Assembly: GCA_005222975.1 (NCBI GenBank)
Contig: NJBI01000006.1
Span: 38,698-102,697 of the forward strand
Source: Promethearchaeota archaeon Loki_b31
GTDB lineage: Archaea > Asgardarchaeota > Lokiarchaeia > Sigyniarchaeales > SOKP01
Length of the DNA stretch: 64,000 bases
Reading direction: 5' to 3'
Positions 53,166 through 61,552 of the stretch are shown here, in pieces. The translations under genes were made by a program, and so were the position numbers. The notes beneath the pieces are model-generated. The model saw nothing but the letters and a program-made list of their open reading frames with translations, was not told the DNA's origin and searched no databases. How positions within the stretch are numbered: position 1 is the first letter of the stretch; each line of letters opens with the position of its first letter.

Positions 53166-53675
53166 TTGAGCGAGATTACCGTATTCTTTATAATGGGAGG
53201 TATTATTTTTGTTGTTTGTTTTGTAATTGCTTACTGGATTATAAGAAAGATTTTAAAATCTGTTAAAAAAAAAAAAATTCCTAAAATTGCGACTAGTTTC
53301 AAATGTTTGGATGGGCATGTTGTAAGATCGAAAGGGGAATTAGTAATCGATAATCATCTCCATCGCCTTGGCATCGAACATGAATACGAAAATACGATAA
53401 GAATACGAGGTATGCCACTTAAATACGATTGGTATCTTCCAAAAGATAAGATTTATATCGAATATTGGGGGTTTTACGGGAAAAATTACATGAAAAGAAA
53501 AGAAGAAAAACTTAGCCTTTATCGAAAAGGTAAGTTAAAATTAATCTCAATCGAAGATATTATGTTAAAAGATATCTATACCAATCTAGAAAAGGAATTG
53601 AATAGATTTATAAAAAAGGATACAATAAAAAGACACTGTCCTAATTGCGGAATAGAATTAGATAAAAGGTTTTAA
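53166..53675 (+). CDS. Membrane-anchored PD-(D/E)XK nuclease-like protein with C-terminal zinc knuckle
   Basis: A 169-residue protein. A single N-terminal membrane helix (VFFIMGGIIFVVCFVIAYWI) is followed by a domain like the nuclease module found at the end of some UvrD/Rep-type helicases: DGHVVRSKGELVIDNHLHRL, GIEHEYENTIRI, KYDWYLPKDKIYIEYWG, where the E of SKGE, the D of YDWY and the IEYWG are the expected catalytic positions. The end has RHCPNCGIELD, one zinc knuckle. The start is TTG. It sits alone ahead of the accessory island. It could act on DNA at the membrane. Confidence 0.7.
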   Translation: MSEITVFFIMGGIIFVVCFVIAYWIIRKILKSVKKKKIPKIATSFKCLDGHVVRSKGELVIDNHLHRLGIEHEYENTIRIRGMPLKYDWYLPKDKIYIEYWGFYGKNYMKRKEEKLSLYRKGKLKLISIEDIMLKDIYTNLEKELNRFIKKDTIKRHCPNCGIELDKRF

Positions 53676-53832
53676 GAAAAAATATGATTAAACTTTATCC
53701 TTTTCTTCTTTTTCTAATTGTTCTCTTTTCTTAAAAAGATATATGACGAAAAGTAATTACTTTTAATATAAAACAAGAATTCTATATAGTACTTCACACT
53801 TCTTTAAATAGATATAGAACAGGTGGAATACT

Positions 53833-55119
53833 ATGGAAAATGATTTTTGCATCCACACATTTAAAGGGGAAAGGTTACTTCCTGAATCTGTTCAATTATC
53901 TCCTGATGGTAAATATGTAGTAAGTTTTGCTTCTCATGATAAAACCTACATTTGGGAATTATCAAGTAGAAACTTAATAAAAACTTTTAATGGCTTAAGC
54001 TGGAATGTTGTGTCTGCTGATGGTAAATATATTGCAGGTGAATGGACAGATAAAAGAACATTTAAGAAAAATTTAAATATATTTAGATTTCCTGATGGAC
54101 CATTAATTAGTACAATAAATATTGAGATAAGAACTCATTATTGTATACTATCAATTGACTTCTCCCCAAGTGGAGACTACATAGCAATATTTGTAGAAGA
54201 TATGGACAATGATAGAGAACACGCAGAAATCTGGGATTTAAAATCCAATAAAATTGTTAAAAAATTAGAAGATTATAATTTTTGCATAATCTCCCATAAC
54301 TGGACATATATTATTTTCTTGGATAACGAAAATAATTTTCTTATTAAAGATTTCTGGTCTGAAGACTTGATAAATAAGATAAAAGGTGATACAGAAGATT
54401 TATGGGCAATTCGGACATCTCATGATGAGAACTATTTTATTGCAAGTTATGGGGAAGACTTAGAAACATTAGAAGAAAATCCTCAGCGGGATATGTATAT
54501 AAAAGTTTGGAATATCAAAACAGGAGAGTTAGTTTGGGACTTAAAAGGATCTATGTTTGGGTCAGTATCCACTATCTTTTCTCCTGACGGAAACTATATC
54601 GCTTCTGGATGGGCTGAGGGAACTATGATAGTCTGGGATTTTCAGAACGGAAAGCAGAAGTTAAAATGGCAAGGACATGATGATCACATCTCATCACTTA
54701 GTTTTTCTCAAGATGGAAATCTTTTAGCTAGTAGTTCATATGATGAAACTATTAAAATATGGGATTTTGCCGGATTAATCCAAGAAAAACAAAGAATTGA
54801 AATCTTATACACAGAGCAAAGAGAAAAAGAAAGACAATCAGAATTGAATAACAGAAAAATTATTAAAAGAATATTATTAGATTACAGTACTAAATTTGCT
54901 CGAATTCAAGTAAATGAACTAATTGAAAAAATAAAAATAAATGACGAAGACTTAATCATTGATGTAATAGTAGAAATGATCAGAAACAATGAGATCTACG
55001 CCGAATATTTTTTAAGTAGTAAAGCTGTTGTATTTAATCAACAAGCAAACATAGATGAAATTGATCGCTTAATGGCAACTTATAAAGAGTGGGAGAGTAA
55101 AAAAGAGAATAAAAAGTAA
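53833..55119 (+). CDS. WD40-repeat protein with C-terminal winged-helix/PCI-like module
   Basis: A 428-residue protein with roughly six or seven WD40 blades in the first 320 residues, marked by repeated LSPDGKYV, TYIWELS, AEIWDLKSN, YIKVWNIKTG, TMIVWDFQNG and TIKIWDFAG. A charged helical linker (EKQRIEILYTEQREKERQSE) leads into a C-terminal module: IIKRILLDYSTKFARIQVNE, then VNELIEKIKINDED, and a tail IDEIDRLMATYKEWESK. This module resembles a winged helix of PCI type and reappears in other genes of the island. The upstream sequence has a TATA-like tttaaatagatata. The protein could be a scaffold; no enzyme domain is seen. Confidence 0.85.
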   Translation: MENDFCIHTFKGERLLPESVQLSPDGKYVVSFASHDKTYIWELSSRNLIKTFNGLSWNVVSADGKYIAGEWTDKRTFKKNLNIFRFPDGPLISTINIEIRTHYCILSIDFSPSGDYIAIFVEDMDNDREHAEIWDLKSNKIVKKLEDYNFCIISHNWTYIIFLDNENNFLIKDFWSEDLINKIKGDTEDLWAIRTSHDENYFIASYGEDLETLEENPQRDMYIKVWNIKTGELVWDLKGSMFGSVSTIFSPDGNYIASGWAEGTMIVWDFQNGKQKLKWQGHDDHISSLSFSQDGNLLASSSYDETIKIWDFAGLIQEKQRIEILYTEQREKERQSELNNRKIIKRILLDYSTKFARIQVNELIEKIKINDEDLIIDVIVEMIRNNEIYAEYFLSSKAVVFNQQANIDEIDRLMATYKEWESKKENKK

Positions 55120-55280
55120 ATTAGCATAACCAAGTTTTATCACCTAAGATGTAAAATATTTCTAAGAGAGCTTGAATAATAACTATTCTCCTTTTATATC
55201 CCCATCAAACTGTAAGACATTCATTTTTATTGAAGTTTTTTAAATTACTAATTATTCTTCTTTTCTAAAAAATTGAAAAC

Positions 55281-55298
55281 TGTTCCCATATGGGAACA
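55281..55298. promoter_or_regulatory. Perfect 18-bp palindrome, candidate operator of the winged-helix regulator
   Basis: TGTTCCCATATGGGAACA reads the same on both strands. It lies directly upstream of the TATA-like box (55299-55310) of the regulator at 55359 and about 60 bases before its ATG. It is the strongest palindrome I noticed in the window and is GC-richer in its arms than the flanks, as expected for a dimer-binding operator. Confidence 0.65.
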
Positions 55299-55310
55299 TT
55301 TATATATTAA
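55299..55310 (+). promoter_or_regulatory. TATA box of the regulator gene
   Basis: TTTATATATTAA stands 49-60 bases before the ATG at 55359 and directly abuts the palindrome. Transcription would start roughly 25 bases further on, leaving a short leader. Confidence 0.5.
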
Positions 55311-55358
55311 AACTTCTATTACTTTATTGAAAAAAAAATAAAATTTGGGTTTCAATAC

Positions 55359-56738
55359 ATGCCAATAGAAGAAGATCGTATTCGAGAATTACCAAAAAGC
55401 CTTCAAGGGATAGAGATTATACTAACCTATTTAAACGAGAGAAATAAAGATTCTTTAAGCATAAGGAACATAAGTGAAAACACAGGACTTTCGATGCGAG
55501 TTACTAAAAACATTTTATTGCAATTAGAGAAATTTAATCAAATAGAAAGAGTCGTAGAAAAAAATAACATTCTTCCAAAATGGAGAATAACTAAGTTTGG
55601 AAAAAAAGTTCTTAAAGAAGCGGAAGGAATACAAAAAAAAATTGAATTTCCTAGTAGAGAAGATGAATTATTAACTAATATATTAATTCCAGATAACATT
55701 GAAGCTCTTAAGGCAAAAATTAAAGAAAACGTCGAAAATAATATTTCAAAATTAAAATCAATGCAAAATGACTTAAGTAAAACATTAGGAGCAGTATTGA
55801 ATTTAAATAATCCCATTTTTGAAGACTTGATGGGTGTTATCATTAACCGTATCAAATTTATTAGACAACAAATTACAAATTTTCCTTCAGATCCGTTAGC
55901 AGTTTATCAATTAAAGAAGATAGAAGAAAAGCAGAAAAAGGTTCCAAAAGAGGAGATGAAAACTCTGTTGGCAGAAATTTTCTTCATTGACTCTATTATG
56001 CACAATGAGTTGAATCGTATAAATGATTACAATATGAAATTATCTCAATTCTTAGAGAGAGAGAAAGCATCTAAAGGCTATTCAACAGCAAAAGATTTAC
56101 GTGAAGAAATCAGGATTTTTCTAAATTTAATTCGTAAAAGAGAGTCCATTAAAATTAATTCTCATGTCCTATCTCCTGAAAATTTAAGACTAGTTTCTAA
56201 AAATAAAATCACTCCAGAAATTTTAAATACCATAATCGAAAGTCCTATCACTGAAGAAGAACAAACTGAAGAAATTAAAATTATTGTAATAAGCCTTATA
56301 ACAAAATTAAATAAAGGAGAGAAACATATCGAAGGTTATACTGTTGATATAACTGAAAATATACCATTATATACTTTTTATCAATTAATACTAGACGAAA
56401 ATCCAAATTTTGATATTACTATCGAACAACTGGAGGAAATTATAAATTCGCTTGCGGAGGAAGGGTATCTGCCAGGTATTAAAATAATTCAAGAAGATGA
56501 GGATCACTACCTTAAACTAGTTCAGTTTAAAGTTAGAGATATTTCTAAAAATGAGTTAGAATTAATTACCAATGCGTTAAGATTTCAGAGCTTTGCATTA
56601 GCAGATATGGTTGGAGCAACGGGATGGAGCACTATTCAAGTGGTAAAGATTTTGAATCATCTTACTGAATTAGGAATTTTAAAATATTTAAAAAATCACC
56701 TCCATGGTGATCGTTGGTATATTGTATCTGAAAACTAA
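55359..56738 (+). CDS. Two-ended winged-helix regulator, likely autoregulated
   Basis: A 459-residue regulator. The N-terminal winged helix (residues about 15-75) has LSIRNISENTGLSMRVTKNI and a wing ending WRITKFGKKV. A central helical region (80-290) contains predicted coiled coils with LKSMQNDLSKTLGAVLN. Two further regulator-like segments close the protein: IPLYTFYQLILDENPNFDI with IEQLEEIINSL, and ALADMVGATGWSTIQVVKIL then LTELGILKYLKN, another winged helix. Having DNA-binding units at both ends suggests a bivalent binder. The 18-bp palindrome at its own promoter supports self-control. It is followed 33 bases later by the SPFH gene, likely co-transcribed. Confidence 0.75.
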   Translation: MPIEEDRIRELPKSLQGIEIILTYLNERNKDSLSIRNISENTGLSMRVTKNILLQLEKFNQIERVVEKNNILPKWRITKFGKKVLKEAEGIQKKIEFPSREDELLTNILIPDNIEALKAKIKENVENNISKLKSMQNDLSKTLGAVLNLNNPIFEDLMGVIINRIKFIRQQITNFPSDPLAVYQLKKIEEKQKKVPKEEMKTLLAEIFFIDSIMHNELNRINDYNMKLSQFLEREKASKGYSTAKDLREEIRIFLNLIRKRESIKINSHVLSPENLRLVSKNKITPEILNTIIESPITEEEQTEEIKIIVISLITKLNKGEKHIEGYTVDITENIPLYTFYQLILDENPNFDITIEQLEEIINSLAEEGYLPGIKIIQEDEDHYLKLVQFKVRDISKNELELITNALRFQSFALADMVGATGWSTIQVVKILNHLTELGILKYLKNHLHGDRWYIVSEN

Positions 56739-56780
56739 AATTATTTAATATAAAAAATGTAAATAGAGAAAGTGAAAAAA

Positions 56781-57629
56781 ATGTTTAAAAAAATTAAAGA
56801 TAAAAAATTCAAAGACTACGATCCCGAGATCATTGCGTGGCAGAGAGAAACGAAGGAAAGATTAGAAACACCTTTAATGTATTTATTTCCTCAACTAGGA
56901 GATAATATTAAAGAAAAGAAATTTTTTGCGGTAAAAGATTATGAAAAAACACTTTTTTACAATAAAGGAGAGTTGATTGGCGTTCTTGGAGGAGGAGTTT
57001 ATGAACTTGAAAAGAAAGCACGAATTAAAGGAACAGAAATTGTTTGGATTGATACATCCTTTAATGAAATTCCATGGGGTATTCCACAATCGGAGGGTAT
57101 TCCTACTAAAGATGGATATATAGTTGGATTATATGGGGATTTAAAACTAAAAATTAGCGATGTAAAGGTGTTCTATAATGATGTCGTAGCAGGGACGAAA
57201 ATATGGACTATTCAAAACCTTAAAGAGTGGATTGTTAGTCTTATGCATACATCTTTACGAGATATATTTAAAACTTATAATGCAAAAAGTATAATTTTAG
57301 AAGACCGCGAGCGTGTAATTAATTTAACTACTGCTAAAGTTACAGACGAATTTTTAAGATATGGCTTAGAACTTGAAACTTTTAATGTTATTGGTATTAG
57401 GGCTCCCGATGATGCTGAAAAACTTTTTAAGGAAGATAAAGAGAGAATTGAATATTTTACTAAACAAAAAAAGAATCTCCAGAAACGCATTGAGGAATTA
57501 AAGAATAGATTGAAAGAACAGCAAGATCTTTTATTGAAAGATAAAATAACTCAACAAGATTACAATAAGAAGAAAAAACAAATTCAAATGTTTATTGATG
57601 AAGTTCAAGATGAATTAAAAAAGGATTAG
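56781..57629 (+). CDS. SPFH-domain protein
   Basis: An SPFH (band 7/stomatin-like) protein of about 282 residues from the ATG at 56781; the track start uses a GTG three codons earlier. The N-terminus lacks a membrane helix. Signature stretches are GELIGVLGGGVYELEKKA, IVWIDTSFNEIPWGIP and GLYGDLKLKISDVKVFYNDV, followed by the helical part of the domain and a coiled-coil tail with KKNLQKRIEELKNRLKEQQD. SPFH proteins form large oligomeric cages or microdomains at membranes. Being soluble and placed beside a regulator and repeat proteins, it may form an assembly platform for the island's products, which is inference. Confidence 0.75.
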   Translation: MFKKIKDKKFKDYDPEIIAWQRETKERLETPLMYLFPQLGDNIKEKKFFAVKDYEKTLFYNKGELIGVLGGGVYELEKKARIKGTEIVWIDTSFNEIPWGIPQSEGIPTKDGYIVGLYGDLKLKISDVKVFYNDVVAGTKIWTIQNLKEWIVSLMHTSLRDIFKTYNAKSIILEDRERVINLTTAKVTDEFLRYGLELETFNVIGIRAPDDAEKLFKEDKERIEYFTKQKKNLQKRIEELKNRLKEQQDLLLKDKITQQDYNKKKKQIQMFIDEVQDELKKD

Positions 57630-57643
57630 TCAAAAAATGTACA

Positions 57644-57873
57644 ATGAAATACTATAAAATTGTTATCCAATTTAACTCCCAATCGAAATCAGGAAAAATT
57701 TCTGAAGCAATTAAACTTGCTAAAAGCCTTAAAGCCAAATTTGATGGAAAGTATTATAAGTACTTTTTAATTCTATCAATGATAAAAATCTTCTATTATT
57801 AAGCAATTTAATAGGATTTCTGAGTGGTTCTCGGATTTTTATTGATGATGAAGATTGTGGGCGACCCTATAGA
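57644..57873 (+). other. 5' part of the first LRR gene, separated by a frameshift
   Basis: From ATG 57644 the frame gives YYKIVIQFNSQSKSGKISEA and IKLAKSLKAKFDGKYYKYF, a close match to a second copy inside the next ORF (KIVFQFNSKSRGGDVPEAIK). The frame breaks at a run of five T (57764-57768). Adding one T continues as NSINDKNLLLLSNLIGFLSG and runs without a stop into the ORF at 57874. The true gene is therefore 57644-59406 with one indel or slippage. Confidence 0.6.
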
Positions 57874-59406
57874 TTGGGTGAAAGACTAGATTTTAAAAAT
57901 AATTGTCCAGATTATGAAGATTTTTGTAATGGAAATTGTTCTATTACCATGTTTGGAACTGAGGATGATCTTAAAATTGCGAGGAGGATTTGTAAAAAGT
58001 TTAAAGAACCTAAAATACAAAACACAATAACAAATGAAAAAAAAAAAAAAGAGAAAATTGTTTTCCAATTTAACTCCAAATCTAGAGGGGGGGATGTTCC
58101 TGAGGCAATAAAAATTGCTAAAAGTCTTGAAGCCGAATTTGATGGGAAAAATTATATGGTCTATTTCGATTCTGTAAGCAATGAAAATCTGTTATTATTA
58201 GATAATCTAGTGGGGAGCCTAAGTGGCACTCGATTTTTCCTTAATGATGAAGAGTTAGATCCATCAGATATCAGATTAATATTTAACTGTAATGAGAAAT
58301 CAAGATGTAAAGGAAAATGTGTATATACTTATATTAAAGAGTTATTTGACAGAGCAAAGAAGTTTTGCGAAAAATTTGATGAATCTCTTAGTATTGAAAA
58401 ACCATTATTAAGATATAATGGATGTGAAATTAAATGGATAAAAAATGAAGATGATCCAATATTCCCTAAAAATCCAGATAATAAATATGTATTGATTGAT
58501 AGTCCTAGAAATTTACCGGGGGATATTATTGGAGTAGAGATGGAAATGGAAGGTTTATTTTTCGGCCATATGAAATATGATATGATGGAAGAGGAAGTTA
58601 CCATAGCTGAGGAGGAAGGTTATGTATTAGATATGTCTGGATTAGGTATCACAGATATTGCAAAGATTGAAGGATTAGAGAAACTTACTGAATTAAAAGG
58701 TTTGAATCTTGGTGGAAATGCAATTTTTGAAATTAAAGGAATTGATAAACTTATCAATTTGGAATATTTAAGTTTTGGAGGCAATAATATTTCGGAAATT
58801 AAAGGACTCGAAAATCTTGTTAATTTAAAAGGCTTAATTTTACGGGGAAATCAAATCAATGAAATTAAAGGGTTGGAAAATCTTATTAATTTATTTTATT
58901 TGGATATATCTGAGAATCCAATTTCTGAAATTAAAGGGTTAGAAAATCTTATTAACTTAAAATATCTCCATCTTAATGAAATTAATATCACGGAAGAATT
59001 ATTAGTACAAATTGCTCAAGAAAAACCGTTGTCTGCCATATCACCAAGCTGGTTAAAAACTAGATATAATTATTATAATATTCCTGATTATGCTCAGAAG
59101 TGTGTTAAATATTGTCAGAGGAAGAAAGCTAAGATGGATCGAGAAGATAAAGAAAAAGTCAAAATAATTGAGAAAATATTGATTGAAGCGGATTCCATTC
59201 AACTTGACACCTTAAGAAACGCTCTAAAAATGGATGTTCATAATTTTAATAATAAAATTCTAGATTGGTCAATTGATTATGGATTTGAAATTGATGGGGA
59301 TTATTTAATTACTAATAAAAATACCGTCTCTGCCTTTATTGATGAATTAGATAAATATTTTACTACGTGGGATAAAATTGAACTTAAAAAAAATAATAAA
59401 ATTTAG
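57874..59406 (+). CDS. Leucine-rich-repeat protein with duplicated N-terminal domain and winged-helix tail (LRR1)
   Basis: A 510-residue ORF that is the main body of a frameshifted gene starting at 57644. With the upstream part it has two copies of an N-terminal domain of about 110 residues, each with a LLLLxNLxGxLSGxRxFxxDE core and a cysteine cluster (CPDYEDFCNGNC and CNEKSRCKGKC). Then come at least four SDS22-like leucine-rich repeats of about 22 residues (NISEIKGLENLVNLKGLILR). The C-terminus has IIEKILIEADSIQLDTLRNA and ends in AFIDELDKYFTTWDKI, the island's shared winged-helix module and tail. The TTG start in the track is probably an artefact. LRRs suggest protein binding. Confidence 0.75.
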   Translation: MGERLDFKNNCPDYEDFCNGNCSITMFGTEDDLKIARRICKKFKEPKIQNTITNEKKKKEKIVFQFNSKSRGGDVPEAIKIAKSLEAEFDGKNYMVYFDSVSNENLLLLDNLVGSLSGTRFFLNDEELDPSDIRLIFNCNEKSRCKGKCVYTYIKELFDRAKKFCEKFDESLSIEKPLLRYNGCEIKWIKNEDDPIFPKNPDNKYVLIDSPRNLPGDIIGVEMEMEGLFFGHMKYDMMEEEVTIAEEEGYVLDMSGLGITDIAKIEGLEKLTELKGLNLGGNAIFEIKGIDKLINLEYLSFGGNNISEIKGLENLVNLKGLILRGNQINEIKGLENLINLFYLDISENPISEIKGLENLINLKYLHLNEINITEELLVQIAQEKPLSAISPSWLKTRYNYYNIPDYAQKCVKYCQRKKAKMDREDKEKVKIIEKILIEADSIQLDTLRNALKMDVHNFNNKILDWSIDYGFEIDGDYLITNKNTVSAFIDELDKYFTTWDKIELKKNNKI

Positions 59407-59414
59407 CCTTAAAA

Positions 59415-60608
59415 ATGGTCTTAGAGGAGATTGAACTAATTAACCACTCACCACCATATGGTGGTTGGTATTTTATGAGGTTTAGAAGAAATTTTTGGCA
59501 ACTCAATACAACTAATTTCGTATTTATTTTACATGATAATTTTAAGCATTGGATCAATAAAGAAGTAATTCGGTTACCCCCCAACCACTTCCCTGCTCAC
59601 TTATCCAAGAAATGTATTCCTCTATATTTACCCTATAATTTGTTATGTTTGCATTACAATAGGAAAAATAATAAATTCCGATTATATGTAAAGGAGAAGA
59701 TCACTATTAAAGCGCTTAATGATTTATGTAATTATTTCAATTGTACAATCCCTTCTATAAAAACCCATGGAATATATTTAAATGAATTTGATGATCCTGA
59801 TAAAACAGAATTTAAAAGAACTAAATTAGGTGAGATATATATTGAGGAACCTAAATGTGGAGAAAATTGTGTTCTCTATAAAGGGAAAGAATATTTAATC
59901 AAGATAAATAATGGTTATGGAATATTAGATTTGAAAAATTTGGGAATTAAAGATCTTTCAGAAGTTAAAGGGCTTGAGAATCTTAAAAATTTAAGTAGAT
60001 TAGACTTGAGTAGCAATAAATTGATTGTAATCAAAATTTTAGAAAACCTCAAGAATTTATATTATTTAAATTTAAATAATAATAAAATTACCGAAATTAA
60101 AGGATTAGATTCCCTTAGAAAGTTAGGATATTTATATCTTAATCATAATAAAATTACTGAAATAAAAGGACTCGAGAGTTTTCATATTAGAGAATCTCAT
60201 AGTACAGCATATGATATGGTAATAAACTTAGGAAATAACCCGATACCAGTATCCATATTATATGAATTAGGAGGATTAGATAAAGCTGGAAATGCTAACA
60301 ATCCAAAAAAAATAGCAGACTATTGTATCAAGAATAAAATTGAAAAAGAAAAGCTTAATAGATCGATCAAAGAAAAATTGAAAAAGATCTTAAAAGTATC
60401 AAGTCGTTTCCGGCTTGATATGTTAATGGATATACTTGATATGGACAAAAAATTTCTTCTTAAAGAAATTAAGAATCTGGTTTCTGATTTTGGTCTCGAA
60501 ATAAATGAAAATTATTTGATCATTAAAAATAATACGATCTCGGATTTTATTGACGCTCTATTTTTGCAATTTAATGAATGGGAAAAAGATAGATATAAAA
60601 AATCATAA
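59415..60608 (+). CDS. Leucine-rich-repeat protein with winged-helix tail (LRR2)
   Basis: A 397-residue protein, 8 bases after LRR1. The N-terminal 120 residues are unlike LRR1 and include LYLPYNLLCLHYNRKNNKFR. Then a short cysteine-containing KCGENCVLYKG, and about four SDS22-like repeats (GLENLKNLSRLDLSSNKL, YYLNLNNNKITEIKGLDSL). The C-terminus repeats the island module: IKEKLKKILKVSSRFRLDML then EINENYLIIKNNTISDF and a tail DFIDALFLQFNEWEKDRYKK. The start may be ATG 59415 or ATG 59475; the latter follows the palindrome at 59450-59465. The close spacing suggests co-transcription with LRR1. Confidence 0.8.
   Translation: MVLEEIELINHSPPYGGWYFMRFRRNFWQLNTTNFVFILHDNFKHWINKEVIRLPPNHFPAHLSKKCIPLYLPYNLLCLHYNRKNNKFRLYVKEKITIKALNDLCNYFNCTIPSIKTHGIYLNEFDDPDKTEFKRTKLGEIYIEEPKCGENCVLYKGKEYLIKINNGYGILDLKNLGIKDLSEVKGLENLKNLSRLDLSSNKLIVIKILENLKNLYYLNLNNNKITEIKGLDSLRKLGYLYLNHNKITEIKGLESFHIRESHSTAYDMVINLGNNPIPVSILYELGGLDKAGNANNPKKIADYCIKNKIEKEKLNRSIKEKLKKILKVSSRFRLDMLMDILDMDKKFLLKEIKNLVSDFGLEINENYLIIKNNTISDFIDALFLQFNEWEKDRYKKS
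59450..59465. promoter_or_regulatory. Perfect 16-bp palindrome near the LRR2 start
   Basis: ACCACCATATGGTGGT lies between the two possible start codons of LRR2. It can extend as a hairpin through ACCA/TGGT arms across a small bulge. It shares the CATATG centre with the palindrome at 55281 but the arms differ. It may be an operator or an RNA hairpin covering the start. Confidence 0.4.
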
Positions 60609-60735
60609 AAATCTTACTAAATAATTTTGGATTAAATTGTTAATATGTGAGAAAAAAAGCTGATAATGAAAATGTACAATAATGAAACTAAATAAATTAA
60701 TTATATTAATTCAATAAAAATGTCATAGAATTATC

Positions 60736-61275
60736 ATGAATAGTGTAGACACAGAAAGAATTGATCGAGTAATTAAATTATTAAAAGAAAATTTAGATTT
60801 TATCAATAAACTAGAAGATATGATTGAAAATGGCGCTACAGGTTATGAACTAAATTTTGAAATTGAACAGTTTAAAAAATATATTAAGAAAAAAGAAAGA
60901 GAATTTGAAGATTCACTTTGCAAACAATATGAAATTGAATTTAAGGATTCAAACGAGATATATGAAAAGGTTGATGAACTACTACATTATCTTTATATCT
61001 CTTATCCCCGTAGTAGTCATTTAATTCTTATTGGAGTTAAAAAAATTAGAGATTCAAAGGAGATAATAGAATATAAGGTAATTAATAAAAATTTAACCAA
61101 GGAAAAGGGATTATTGATTAATAGAATTGGATATTTAGAATTTTTAAAACAAAAACCAAAACCTAAAGAGATTAAAGCGAAAATGGATTACGAAAAAGAT
61201 TTAGATGATTTTATTGGCTTTTTAGACGAGAAATTCAAAGAATGGGAGCAAAGTAGAAGTGAGAAAAACGATTAA
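60736..61275 (+). CDS. Helical protein carrying the shared C-terminal tail
   Basis: A 179-residue, mainly helical, lysine-rich protein. It opens NSVDTERIDRVIKLLKENLD, has KKYIKKKEREFEDSLCKQY in the middle, and ends with DLDDFIGFLDEKFKEWEQSR. That last segment matches the tails of the WD40, LRR and TPR proteins, but no winged helix precedes it here. I do not recognise any other domain. It may be an adaptor lacking a sensor domain. Its frame continues after the TAA, seven codons later, into a small ORF (61297-61413). Confidence 0.65.
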   Translation: MNSVDTERIDRVIKLLKENLDFINKLEDMIENGATGYELNFEIEQFKKYIKKKEREFEDSLCKQYEIEFKDSNEIYEKVDELLHYLYISYPRSSHLILIGVKKIRDSKEIIEYKVINKNLTKEKGLLINRIGYLEFLKQKPKPKEIKAKMDYEKDLDDFIGFLDEKFKEWEQSRSEKND

Positions 61276-61296
61276 AACCTAATATTAAAAAAGATT

Positions 61297-61413
61297 ATGC
61301 ATAGATTAATGTCGCAATTCCGAGAGAATTGCATTATACAAGGAAAAAGAGGGGATTTATTAAAGTTTAAAGTAGGAGATACTATTTTTTTATTTTTGTT
61401 TAAGCAAAAATAA
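61297..61413 (+). CDS. Small protein with the QFRENCIIQGK motif (copy 1)
   Basis: A 38-residue ORF starting ATG (MHRLMSQFRENCIIQGKRGD) followed by LLKFKVGDTIF and a hydrophobic end. A second copy at 62982-63080 shares the QFRENCIIQGK and FKVGD blocks. The two DNA copies differ mostly at third codon positions (ttc/ttt, gag/gaa, ata/att, gta/gtt, gat/gac), which is what protein-level selection leaves. Too short for the ORF track. Function unknown. Confidence 0.5.
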   Translation: MHRLMSQFRENCIIQGKRGDLLKFKVGDTIFLFLFKQK

Positions 61414-61422
61414 TCGATAATA

Positions 61423-61552
61423 ATGAGTGAGGTGATATTTTTTTAATATAAAAAAAGGAAAATTCGATAATGCACAATGGCTAAGAGAAGAATTTATAAA
61501 TAAGGAGAAATCAGTTTATCAGATAGCAAAAGAATGTAAAGTACCTACTCAG
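61423..61552 (+). other. Probable 5' part of the TPR gene, separated by a poly-T frameshift
   Basis: The frame of the TPR gene stays open upstream of its GTG to 61436 and encodes DNAQWLREEFINKEKSVYQI and AKECKVPTQVIYKRL, a typical helix-turn-helix. No start codon is in frame. An ATG at 61423 (MSEVIFF) is in the other frame and would join if the run of seven T at 61438-61444 were one shorter. Confidence 0.5.
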
